Program-made: the position numbers and the translations under genes
In this document: one piece after another, positions 33,706 to 41,103 of the stretch
Numbering within the stretch: position 1 is the stretch's first letter
Layout of the letters: every line of letters begins with the position of its first letter
Notes under the pieces: model-generated
The model's database searches: none
The model's input: the letters and a program-made list of their open reading frames with translations, nothing else
What the model was told of the DNA's origin: nothing
Origin: Candidatus Rokuibacteriota bacterium
GTDB taxonomy: Bacteria; Methylomirabilota; Methylomirabilia; Rokubacteriales; CSP1-6
Length of the DNA stretch: 64,000 nucleotides
Direction of reading: 5' to 3'
Assembly: GCA_003220495.1 (NCBI GenBank)
Contig: QHSP01000026.1
Span: forward strand, 1 to 64,000

Positions 33706-33969
33706 GTGGCGCTGAAGACACACCGGGATCTCGCCGATCAGCTATCTGCGTCGCTGGGCGCTCTCGACGCCGCCATCCGGACGCGGTTGCCGGAGCTGGG
33801 CAGGCGGCAAACCAGGCGGCGACTGGAGACAGCTCGAAGCGACAAAGGGCTCCGCGGCGCCGTGGTGGCAGCCCTTCGCTGGTTCACCGGCTCAGCGGGG
33901 TCTCAGCCGACGGTTCCGCGTGCGCGCTCCGCTCACGCGAGATCGCGAACCCGGCGCGGCACTCCTTAG
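33706..33969 (+). CDS. Small basic protein at the end of the motor-like operon (uncertain)
   Basis: An 87-codon frame starts at GTG 33706, 12 bp after the MotB-like stop. The first 60 residues look like protein (LADQLSASLGALDAAIRTRL, LRGAVVAALRWFTG). The last 25 are Arg/Ser/Pro-rich and may be spurious. The stop codon overlaps the start of an 18-bp tandem repeat. It may be a real small subunit or simply an open frame in G+C-rich DNA. Confidence 0.42.
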   Translation: MALKTHRDLADQLSASLGALDAAIRTRLPELGRRQTRRRLETARSDKGLRGAVVAALRWFTGSAGSQPTVPRARSAHARSRTRRGTP

Positions 33970-34003
33970 CTTCTGCCCGAACGCGAGCTTCTGCCCGAAC
34001 GCG
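33968..34003. repeat. Perfect tandem duplication, 2 x 18 bp
   Basis: AGCTTCTGCCCGAACGCG occurs twice head to tail (33968-33985 and 33986-34003). It fills the interval between the stop of the small operon-terminal frame and the stop of the opposing alcohol dehydrogenase gene. Confidence 0.9.
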
Positions 34004-34008
34004 CCGGC

Positions 34009-35061
34009 TCAGGACGGCAGGATGACCGCCTTGCCTGTCGTCTGTGTGTCGAAGAGCTTGTAGGCTTCCTCCGCCTGCTCGAGCTTCCAGCGGTGCGTGA
34101 AGAGCTTCTCGACGTCCACGCTCTGGTCGGCGACGAACTCGGCGCATTCGGCCTGGCCTTGTTTCGAGAACGTCCAGGACCCGACGAGCGTCACCTGCCG
34201 GCGCAAGAGATCCGGGCTCACGTCGAGCGTCACCTGGCCGCGCTCGCCGACGAAGCAGGCCGTCCCCCACGAGCGCACCGCACGCACGGCCGCGGCGCGG
34301 GCGTCCGGTGCCGAGGAGGCGTCCAGCGTCTTGTGCGCGCCCTCGCCGTGCGTCAGGTCGCGAATCGCCGCCACCACATCGCCCGTTTTGGGATCGATCA
34401 CCTCGTGCGCGCCGAACGCCTGGGCGAGCTTGCGCCGCTCGGGCGCCACGTCGATGGCGATGACCCGTGCGCCCATGGCGACGGCGAACTGCGTCGCCGA
34501 CAGGCCCACCGGCCCCTGGCCGAAGATGGCGATCGTCTCTCCACCCTGCAGGTTGATCCGCTTCAAGGCGCCCCAGGCCGTGCCGGTGCCGCAAGCGATC
34601 GCCGCGCCGGTCACGAAGGAGAGCGAGTCCGGCAGCGGCACCAGGGTCGACACCGGCACCTTCATGTATTTCGCGTGGCCGCCGTGGCCGCCCGAGCCGT
34701 AGACCACCGTGCCCGCGAGACACATCTGCGTCCATCCCGCCCGGCAATGCTTGCAGGTGCCGCAGCCGTCGTAATGGTGGTCCATCACGCGCTGGCCGAC
34801 ACGCGCCTCCTTCTCGGTGACACCCGCGCCCACCGCGGCGACGACGCCGCAGGGCTCGTGGCCGGCGATCATGCCGGCCGCCCGCTTGATGCCGCCGGTC
34901 ACCGCCGCGCCCGGGTTGGCCGGGGCGCGATAATTGTGCAGGTCGCTGCCGCACATGCCCGAGGCCTTGATCTCGAGGATCACGTCCCTGGGGCCGGGTG
35001 TCGGATCGGGGAACTCTCTGAGCTCCAGCTTTCGGTCTCCGAGAAACACGACGCCTTTCAT
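34009..35061 (-). CDS. Zinc-dependent medium-chain alcohol dehydrogenase
   Basis: The 350-residue MDR-family dehydrogenase has the catalytic zinc ligands in GMCGSD (C37) and AGHE (H68, E69). The structural zinc site is the four-Cys GCGTCKHCRAGWTQMC. The Rossmann NAD(P) motif is IFGQGPVGLSATQFA, and TGTAWGALKRINL precedes it. It should interconvert an alcohol or polyol with the carbonyl compound; the substrate cannot be read from sequence. ATG 35061 has GGAGGCAGCG as ribosome-binding site. It appears monocistronic, about 110 bp from the next gene on the same strand. Confidence 0.92.
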   Translation of the reverse strand: MKGVVFLGDRKLELREFPDPTPGPRDVILEIKASGMCGSDLHNYRAPANPGAAVTGGIKRAAGMIAGHEPCGVVAAVGAGVTEKEARVGQRVMDHHYDGCGTCKHCRAGWTQMCLAGTVVYGSGGHGGHAKYMKVPVSTLVPLPDSLSFVTGAAIACGTGTAWGALKRINLQGGETIAIFGQGPVGLSATQFAVAMGARVIAIDVAPERRKLAQAFGAHEVIDPKTGDVVAAIRDLTHGEGAHKTLDASSAPDARAAAVRAVRSWGTACFVGERGQVTLDVSPDLLRRQVTLVGSWTFSKQGQAECAEFVADQSVDVEKLFTHRWKLEQAEEAYKLFDTQTTGKAVILPS

Positions 35062-35168
35062 CGCTGCCTCCGTGGCGACATTCTGCCAGATTCCTTGACC
35101 GCCGTGGGCCAGCGCACTCCGCTCTTGCGGCCTGCGCCGAGCCTTTCCGCGCGTGAGCCCCGGCTACT

Positions 35169-36041
35169 CTAGACGCCGTCGAGCACCGGCTTCATCTTCA
35201 AGACCGCGTCGATGTGGCCGCGTGGGCTGAGGCCTGCGCCCATCGTATTGACCGAGAGGTGCGTGGCGCCGAGGTCGCGCCACTCCCGGGCTCGCTTCGC
35301 CCACTCGCCTGGGCCGCCGATCCCATAGGCGAATCGTCCCTCGATCCCCACGGCAGAGAGCGGGCGGCTCGCCTCCTTCATGTACGCGCGCACGCGATCG
35401 AGCGTGTGGCTCGCCTCGTCACCGGGCTGAAACTGAGGGAACCAGCCGTCGGAAATCTGGGCCACCCGCTTGAGCACGGGCTCGGCCATACCGCCCATCC
35501 ATACCGGGATGGGGCGTTGCACGGGCAGAGGATTGATGCCGGCGCGGTCGAGGTGATGATACGAGCCCTTGAAGGTCACCACCGGCTCGGTCCAGAGCTT
35601 GCGCATGACGGCGATCTGCTCGCTGACGCGGCGGCCTCGCGTGTGGAAGTTCTCGTTCAGGGCCTCGTACTCGACATGGTTCCAGCCGATACCCACGCCG
35701 AGGCGCAGGCGCCCGCCGGTGAGAACGTCCACCGCCGCGGCCTGCTTGGCCACCAGCGCAGTCTGGCGCTGGGGCAGAATCACGATGCCGGTGACGAGCT
35801 CGAGACGTTGAGTGCAGGCGCCCAGATAACCGAACAGAACGAAGACCTCGTGGAAGGGGCTTTCGTCGGTGTAGGGCGGGCGGCGGCCGAGCTTGTCGAA
35901 GCGCTCCAGCTTTCCGCCCAGCACGTGGTCGAAGACGAGCAGGTGATCGTAGCCGGCGCTCTCGGCAGCCTGGGCGTAATCGCGGATCACCACAGGATCC
36001 GAGCCGATCTCCGTCTGGGGAAACACCACGCCGAGTTTCAT
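35169..36041 (-). CDS. LLM-class oxidoreductase, probably F420-dependent
   Basis: The 290-residue product is a luciferase-like TIM barrel: MKLGVVFPQTEIGSDPVVIRDYAQAAESAGYDHL, RLELVTGIVILPQRQTALVAKQAA, GGRLRLGVGIGWNHVEYEALNENF and PIPVWMGGMAEPVLKR. The sequence pattern resembles the F420-dependent Rv2161c-like group (TIGR03619), which I recall and could not search. The ATG at 36041 is preceded by GGAGGAAG; a longer open frame up to 36389 is Arg/Ser-rich shadow. It hydroxylates or reduces an unknown small molecule. It sits downstream of the methyltransferase gene by 43 bp. Confidence 0.86.
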   Translation of the reverse strand: MKLGVVFPQTEIGSDPVVIRDYAQAAESAGYDHLLVFDHVLGGKLERFDKLGRRPPYTDESPFHEVFVLFGYLGACTQRLELVTGIVILPQRQTALVAKQAAAVDVLTGGRLRLGVGIGWNHVEYEALNENFHTRGRRVSEQIAVMRKLWTEPVVTFKGSYHHLDRAGINPLPVQRPIPVWMGGMAEPVLKRVAQISDGWFPQFQPGDEASHTLDRVRAYMKEASRPLSAVGIEGRFAYGIGGPGEWAKRAREWRDLGATHLSVNTMGAGLSPRGHIDAVLKMKPVLDGV

Positions 36042-36084
36042 ATCGGGTTCTTCCTCCGTTGTCTGTTCGCGTCGTGCATCCTCA

Positions 36085-36909
36085 TCAGCGCCGGGCGACC
36101 ACCACGCTGATGGGATAGAGACAGTAGTAGTCTGGATCGTCCAGGATGAACGTCGCCGACGCCGCCTCGCAGAGCGCGGAGCGCCGTGTCCAATCATCCG
36201 GGGCCAGGCGATCGCGCAGGCGCGGGCCCCAGTTGCGCTCGAAGACGACATGCTGGATGTAGTCGCGCGCGGCGTGGGGAAGCGGCGCCCGGCGCTCCAG
36301 CAGATACGTCCGGAAGCTCTCCACGGACAGTCCGGCCGCGCGCAGTGACGCGAGGGTGCGCTGGCGGCGCTCCTCGAAGGAGAACTCACCGCTCTCGTGG
36401 CGGCTCCACTCCATCTCGGCCTGCCGCAGGCGACGCTCGAGGGCGGGATGACCGGGCAGGAACGCCCCGTGCAGGAGCTGGGACTCCTTCACGACGATCT
36501 GGCCACCCGGGCGCACGACGCGCGCAAACTCACCCAGCGCCCGGCCCGTCTCCTGGACGTGGTGGAGCACGTCGCCGCACCAGATCCAGTCGAACGACCC
36601 GTCGGGCGCGTCCAGCTTGGTGGCGTCACCCTCGCGGAACTCGAGGCGCGAGGCGAAGGGCTCGCGGCCGACCAGCGCGCGCGCCGCTTCCACGCGCTCC
36701 GCCGATGGCTCGATGCCCACCACGCGCCCTCGTGGCCCGATCGCCTCGGCGAGCCACCGGGCGAAGAGCCCGACGCCGCACCCGACGTCGAGGCCACGGG
36801 ATCCCTCGGGCAAGCCGAGGTCCGCGATGAGGACGCGCGCCTCGGGCTCCTGGAAGAGATTCATGCGCTCCAGGGACTTCGTGAACGGCTCGGTCTCGGG
36901 CTGTGTCAT
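36085..36909 (-). CDS. Class I SAM-dependent methyltransferase
   Basis: The 274-residue product has the class I methyltransferase motif I GLDVGCGVGLFARWLA (about residues 39-54), motif II VVGIEPSAERVEAAR, and the later FDWIWCGDVLHHVQETGRAL and RVVRPGGQIVVKES. The C-terminal half (YLLERRAPLPHAARDYIQHVVFERNWGPRLRD) probably confers substrate choice. The ATG overlaps the stop of the Gfo/Idh/MocA-like gene by four bases, so the pair is translationally coupled. The acceptor is unknown. Confidence 0.88.
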   Translation of the reverse strand: MTQPETEPFTKSLERMNLFQEPEARVLIADLGLPEGSRGLDVGCGVGLFARWLAEAIGPRGRVVGIEPSAERVEAARALVGREPFASRLEFREGDATKLDAPDGSFDWIWCGDVLHHVQETGRALGEFARVVRPGGQIVVKESQLLHGAFLPGHPALERRLRQAEMEWSRHESGEFSFEERRQRTLASLRAAGLSVESFRTYLLERRAPLPHAARDYIQHVVFERNWGPRLRDRLAPDDWTRRSALCEAASATFILDDPDYYCLYPISVVVARR

Positions 36910-38162
36910 CGGAGCTCCCCCGTCCTGGCCGCGGCCTCGGCGAGCAGCGTGTACTTGGCCAGCGTGCGCTCGGCGAGCGCGGTGGGCCAGCAGTGATCGT
37001 CCACGATTCTCAGGAACTCGTCGAGGACCCGGGCGAAGTGTGTCTCGTGGCCTCCTTCGAGCTGGGGCGGCACGGTCACCTCGTACGTGTCCGAACCGGC
37101 GGACACGACCTCGAGGCCGGGGAGCTCGGCCTGCCACGCCGCGGCCATGTCGCGCAGCGCGCGCGCAACTCCGGCGGCATCGGTGCGGGGCTCGATGAAC
37201 ACTCTGCGGCGGTGGCCGGTGCGGGCGCTCTGCTCCAGACGGATGTCGGCACGAGTTCCGTGAGCGACGCTGTGGGAGGCGTCTCCCCCACCCGGCGACG
37301 GCGAGAGGTTCCAGCGCGTCGCGGCGCTCGCGACGACGCGACCGATCCGGTATGCGAGCTCGGCGTTGCATCGATAGCTGAGCGCGTCGCCGTCGACGAA
37401 GGGCTCGAGCTCCCGCGGGAACTCCGCCTCTCCGGTGATCCGCCGGAACGCGTCCGCGGGCACGCGCGTCGACCACGCGCGGGCCGAGAGGAGCGCCGGC
37501 GCCGCGGCATCGCCGTCCACGAGCCACTGCGCCTGGTCCACGACGTGGGTGGGAATGTCGACCGGACCACTCCCCTGCACGCGCACGTCGAAGAACCACC
37601 AGGGTCGTCTGAGGGGGGCGCCATCCACGAGCTTCTCCAGATGGTGCACGCTCTCCTGCTCGATGGCCGGCCCGTCGTCATCGCGGAAGGCGCCGAAGAG
37701 CGCGGGAGCACCGACGAGCCTCTTGACCAGTCCGGCGGCGACGTCGTGACGCCCCGTCATGATCTCGGCGGCCAGCGGCCAGCCATCGAGGCTCGCCCGC
37801 ACGTGCTCGAGGTCGGCCGGCGTCACGAGCCACGGCTTGTCGGCAAGCACGTGGAAGCCTGATTCGTGCAGCCGTCGTATGGTGTGCGCCTTGCCCCCGT
37901 TCTTGCCCGCGAGGACCACCACGTCTCCACGTCGCTCGTCGACGAGCCGCCCGAGCGGGTCATCGGACGTCGTCACGACGAGCCGCCAGCGCGTGGGGTG
38001 TGGGGAGCGCCGGTTGAAGCGCTCGACGAGGGCGAGGAAGTCGCGCAGCTCGGCGCCCTCGCGCGCGTAGACGAACACCTCGTCGGCCGTGCGCGCCTGC
38101 GGCACGCGCAGGGTCAGCGCGGCGTGGAAGTGGCCCGGGTCGAGGAAGAGCAGCGCATGCAT
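36906..38162 (-). CDS. Gfo/Idh/MocA-like oxidoreductase with putative oxidoreductase C-terminal domain
   Basis: The 418-residue product has an N-terminal Rossmann-like half with GDVVVLAGKNGGKAHTIRRLHESGFHVLADKPWLV, matching the EKP-type loop (here ADKP) of Gfo/Idh/MocA enzymes. The C-terminal half includes PIEQESVHHLEKLV-like and PVDIPTHVVDQAQWLVDGD, as in the putative oxidoreductase C-terminal domain family. It lacks the usual GxGxxG start: the first strand reads ALLFLDPGHFHAALTL. NAD(P)-linked oxidation of a sugar or related polyol is likely. It is coupled to the methyltransferase gene. Confidence 0.8.
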   Translation of the reverse strand: MHALLFLDPGHFHAALTLRVPQARTADEVFVYAREGAELRDFLALVERFNRRSPHPTRWRLVVTTSDDPLGRLVDERRGDVVVLAGKNGGKAHTIRRLHESGFHVLADKPWLVTPADLEHVRASLDGWPLAAEIMTGRHDVAAGLVKRLVGAPALFGAFRDDDGPAIEQESVHHLEKLVDGAPLRRPWWFFDVRVQGSGPVDIPTHVVDQAQWLVDGDAAAPALLSARAWSTRVPADAFRRITGEAEFPRELEPFVDGDALSYRCNAELAYRIGRVVASAATRWNLSPSPGGGDASHSVAHGTRADIRLEQSARTGHRRRVFIEPRTDAAGVARALRDMAAAWQAELPGLEVVSAGSDTYEVTVPPQLEGGHETHFARVLDEFLRIVDDHCWPTALAERTLAKYTLLAEAAARTGELR

Positions 38163-38289
38163 GGGTGCTCAGCGATGGTACCGCACCTGCAATCTCCTGC
38201 CTCGTCGACGAAGCCCGCGAGGTCGGCTACTGTGTGGCAGCGACTTCCTGGCGCTGACTTTCAGCCCGGGAAAGGAGGATGTAAATGCC

Positions 38290-38700
38290 ATGGCATATTG
38301 GCTCCTGAAGTCCGAGCCTGACGAATGGTCGTGGGCCGAGCAGGTCGCGGAAGGGCGTGACGGGGCGGAGTGGACAGGCATCCGCAACTTCTCGGCCCAG
38401 CACAACCTGCGCGCCATGAAGAAGGGCGAGCAGGCGTTCTTCTATCACACCGGCAAGGAGCGCGCGATCGTCGGCATCGTCAGGGTGGTCGGGGAGGCGC
38501 ATCCGGATTCGACCGACTCCGCCTGGCGCGCCGTCGACGTCGCCGCGGTGAAAAAGCTTCCGACACCAGTCGGCCTCGACCGGATCAAGGCGGACCGCCG
38601 CCTCGCCGGCATGGCGCTGGTCAGGCTCCCGCGTCTGTCGGTCCAGCCGGTTTCGGATTCCGAGTGGCGGATCCTCTGCGAGATGGGAGGGCTCGGCTGA
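38290..38700 (+). CDS. EVE-domain protein
   Basis: The 136-residue product is a stand-alone EVE/PUA-like domain. It opens with MAYWLLKSEPDEWSWAEQ and has EWTGIRNFSAQHNLRAMKKGEQAFFYHTGKERAIVGIV, which is highly typical. EVE domains bind modified nucleotides in DNA or RNA, and single-domain bacterial versions are often housekeeping or linked to restriction and haem-related loci. AAAGGAGG (38270-38277) lies 12 bases before the ATG. The gene is isolated, and no restriction genes are nearby. Confidence 0.92.
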   Translation: MAYWLLKSEPDEWSWAEQVAEGRDGAEWTGIRNFSAQHNLRAMKKGEQAFFYHTGKERAIVGIVRVVGEAHPDSTDSAWRAVDVAAVKKLPTPVGLDRIKADRRLAGMALVRLPRLSVQPVSDSEWRILCEMGGLG

Positions 38701-38743
38701 ACCACGGGTAGACGAACGTGGTTCGCGGGGTCACGCGGATGGG

Positions 38744-39970
38744 TCACTGGCGGCGGAAGAGCGGATCTTCCGGATACAGGGTGCGCGTCCACTTGAGGCC
38801 GATCCGTGACAGATCGCGCGCGAGCACGTCCTCGCCTTCCGGTCGCACACCGCGCTCGATCCAGGCGACGAGATCGTCGAAGGCGCGCTCGCGCGTCTCG
38901 CCGTCAAATCCACAGTGACTCGGCGCGCGGATCACGCGCTGCACCAGCAGGTGATCGGTGCCGGCCGCGACCGCCCGGCGCCGGTACGACTGCTCGAGGC
39001 TCAGCGGCACCCGGGCGTCGCCCGTCTCGTGTAGCGTGAGCAGCGGCGCCGTGAGTCGTCCGGTCCGTTCGGCGTACACCGGATTCGCGCTCGGCGACCG
39101 GGCGTCCTTGGCCGGACGCAGCCGCCGGACGCGCGCGTTGAGCTCGTTCTCGCCGAGCCCGAGGCCGGGATCGATCCGGTACCTGATGTGGAGGGTGCTG
39201 CCGGCGCGCCTGACGGGCGTCGGCTCCTTCTCCACGTCGGGGTCGCGGTGCGTCATGCTCATGAGGTAGTCGCGCTCGAGGCCCCGAACCCGGAGCGGAA
39301 GATCGTTGCCCGCCCCGTCGGCGCCCATCAGGTACTTCACGACGCTGTCGAACTGCCGTCCGCGCGCGGTATACGAGCCGGGCGTGCCGAGTGCCGGCAC
39401 GACGCGCTCGTTCAGCAGCCGCGCGAAGGTCTGCCGGTCGCGCGCATCGAGCAACGCCACGCCGGCGATGAGCTCGGCCGCGGCGGTATAGGCCAGCAGG
39501 TAATCGGCGATGCCGATCCCGTCGACGGCGCCGCACTCCGCCAGTCCGCCCTGGTAGAGGCCCGGCCGCAGCTCCAGCGATGCGACGACGACGTGCTCCC
39601 CTAGCGCCTGGCCGTAGATGATCGTCCACCGTGGCTGGCCGATCTCCTTGAGGAAGAGCTCGCGGAGCGCGACCAGATCCTCGATGAACAGGTGCGGCTG
39701 ATACTCGCGCGCGCGAAAGCCGGACGCGATCCAGGCGTGGCCTTGGGCGGCGATATGGCTTCCGATCGGCGGAGCCCCGACCGTGCCCGCGCCGGGACCG
39801 CGCTGGACCCCATGCGCGAAGACAACGAGGCCGCCGCGCCAGTTCGCCGGCGCCTCGATGAGGTAGTCCGCGCCGCCGTGTAGGCCGCTTCGGCTGATCG
39901 CCGCGCGCGGCGGCTCGGCGCGCGACGCGGCAGACCACGGCGCAGGCGGCACGAGGAGCGCGAGACCCAC
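38744..39970 (-). CDS. Exported alpha/beta-hydrolase-fold protein lacking the nucleophile serine
   Basis: A 408-residue reading from GTG 39970, with hydrophobic sequence continuing upstream in frame (ALIALLTVGLALLVPP), so the true start may be a non-ATG codon around 40004 giving a full signal peptide. The fold signatures are GLVVFAHGVQRGPG, the elbow IIYGQALGEHVVVASLE, then GLAECGAVDG, and a late LLTLHETGDARVPLSLEQSYRR with SHCGF His. In related proteins the elbow is G-x-S-x-G; here the third position is GCG (Ala), read clearly at 39606-39604. The acid and His look preserved. It is either non-catalytic or has changed chemistry. Confidence 0.72.
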   Translation of the reverse strand: MGLALLVPPAPWSAASRAEPPRAAISRSGLHGGADYLIEAPANWRGGLVVFAHGVQRGPGAGTVGAPPIGSHIAAQGHAWIASGFRAREYQPHLFIEDLVALRELFLKEIGQPRWTIIYGQALGEHVVVASLELRPGLYQGGLAECGAVDGIGIADYLLAYTAAAELIAGVALLDARDRQTFARLLNERVVPALGTPGSYTARGRQFDSVVKYLMGADGAGNDLPLRVRGLERDYLMSMTHRDPDVEKEPTPVRRAGSTLHIRYRIDPGLGLGENELNARVRRLRPAKDARSPSANPVYAERTGRLTAPLLTLHETGDARVPLSLEQSYRRRAVAAGTDHLLVQRVIRAPSHCGFDGETRERAFDDLVAWIERGVRPEGEDVLARDLSRIGLKWTRTLYPEDPLFRRQ

Positions 39971-40085
39971 GGTAAGCAGGGCGATGAGCGCGTGTTGCAG
40001 CGTCAGGCGGTCAATCCAGCGGTGCCGGGTAAACGAAGGGGGCGAGCGGCTGAGCCGACGACCTCTGGGCCGATGGCCCGAAAGG

Positions 40086-40301
40086 TCAGCGCCGGCGGAG
40101 ATGGGAGGTCGACCGTCGCCAGCTCACGGGCTCGGATCGATCGATCACGTTCATCGCGGCGAGCTTTTTCTCTCCATGCGCCACCGCGGCGCCGATGGAC
40201 GGGAAACGCTCGCGGGATTCGGCGATCGTGTCGCCGGCATAGTTGACGATTCGCCAACGCCAATCGGCACTCCCCGCCGTGTTGACGGCCGCGACCTGCA
40301 T
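40086..40301 (-). CDS. Small protein of unknown function (71 aa)
   Basis: The 71-residue product has a strong ribosome-binding site (AAGGAGA, 8 bases before the ATG at 40301). The sequence ADWRWRIVNYAGDTIAESRE followed by FPSIGAAVAHGEKKLAAMNVID looks like a compact two-strand/one-helix domain of the kind found in small DUF1508-like or double-stranded-RNA-binding-like proteins. This is resemblance only. The C-terminus is Arg/Ser-rich. It precedes a second small gene on another transcript. Confidence 0.66.
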   Translation of the reverse strand: MQVAAVNTAGSADWRWRIVNYAGDTIAESRERFPSIGAAVAHGEKKLAAMNVIDRSEPVSWRRSTSHLRRR

Positions 40302-40374
40302 TTGCCCGTCTCCTTCCGGGGGCAGAGGGTGGCTGCGGGTGCCGCCCCGGCGCTTGCTGTCGCCCGCGGCGACG

Positions 40375-40590
40375 TCAGGGGGTCGACGTGCGCGTCACCA
40401 TCAGCGTCTGACCGCAGACGGAACAGCGCCCGTGTCCGCGGTCCATCGATGCAGACTCGCCATCGAGCGCATGCTGTACGTCGAGACGGCCGACGTGAAG
40501 CTCGACGGCAAGGCAGCCGTCACAGAAAGGCTGTCCATTCGCCTGTTGCAAGAATCCGGCGAGGGTATCCCGCAAGCCGCCCCTCAACAC
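40375..40590 (-). CDS. Small zinc-ribbon protein
   Basis: The 71-residue reading from GTG 40590 contains two Cys pairs, PFCDGCLAVELHV and HGRCSVCGQTLMV, separated by about 30 residues. This is the spacing of a zinc ribbon or rubredoxin-like knuckle. Small proteins of this kind bind nucleic acid or act as adaptors. The first 20 residues (RGGLRDTLAGFLQQANGQ) are helical. No clear ribosome-binding site was found; the start is approximate. Confidence 0.62.
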   Translation of the reverse strand: MLRGGLRDTLAGFLQQANGQPFCDGCLAVELHVGRLDVQHALDGESASMDRGHGRCSVCGQTLMVTRTSTP

Positions 40591-40750
40591 GTTCGAGTCA
40601 CCGCCTCGCTCAAATCTCTCGCCATGCGCGCCGTCTCACCTTCGATGCTCTAAAGGCCGCCTGCCCGGAGGGCGGGGACGACTCCGAAGTGACCAGGTCA
40701 TCGAGGGATGATGCAGAACGCGCGTAGTGTACCAGATCAGGCATCGGAGG

Positions 40751-40792
40751 GTCTGATAATCTATATGTGAGATATATGATATATATGCATTG
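40751..40792 (+). promoter_or_regulatory. A+T-rich promoter/operator with GATATAT repeats
   Basis: In otherwise G+C-rich DNA this 42-bp block is mainly A and T. It holds two GATATAT copies (40771-40777 and 40779-40785) in a run of alternating ATAT. It ends 14 bases before the ATG of the ribbon-helix-helix-like gene, with GAGGT between. Short direct repeats of this kind are typical operators of such regulators, so autoregulation is possible. The -10 could be any of several TATATG/TATAAT-like hexamers. Confidence 0.45.
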
Positions 40793-40806
40793 AGGTAATT
40801 GAACGA

Positions 40807-41103
40807 ATGTTCGAGAACGCGACGCGGGTTCTCATCATCCTGCCCCGGGATCTGGTCGATCGCGCGAGAGGTCTCGCCGGCCGCGCGACGATATCCATGA
40901 AGCTGCCGGTGAGCCTGCAGATCGTGCTTCGAGCGCTGATCGACGAGGGGTTGAAGCGGCCGACGAACCCTGACCTCCTGGCGAACGTGAGCCGCCAGGC
41001 CGAGACGGTCCGCCGGATTCGCCGCGAGGCGCGCCGCCGGCCGATGGCGCTGCAGGGGCCTCCCCACCGGGTAAGCCGGCAGCGATCGAGATCCGGCTCA
41101 TGA
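40807..41103 (+). CDS. Ribbon-helix-helix-like small protein coupled to the desaturase
   Basis: The 98-residue product has a central region, TRVLIILPRDLVDRARGLAGRATIS, followed by LPVSLQIVLRALIDEGLKR, which resembles a strand-helix-helix (CopG/Arc-like) DNA-binding unit. The C-terminus is strongly basic (RRIRREARRRP). GAGG lies 9 bases ahead of the ATG. The stop overlaps the desaturase start (ATGA, 41100-41103), so both come from one mRNA. It is plausibly a regulator sensing lipid state, but DNA binding has only been guessed from pattern. Confidence 0.62.
   Translation: MFENATRVLIILPRDLVDRARGLAGRATISMKLPVSLQIVLRALIDEGLKRPTNPDLLANVSRQAETVRRIRREARRRPMALQGPPHRVSRQRSRSGS

Noticed and set aside
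27010-33969. Calling this locus a Zorya system
   Set aside because: Only the A/B-like pair resembles Zorya. There is no ZorC, ZorD helicase or ZorE nuclease, and no OmpA domain in the B-like subunit, so it is reported as a separate motor-like locus.
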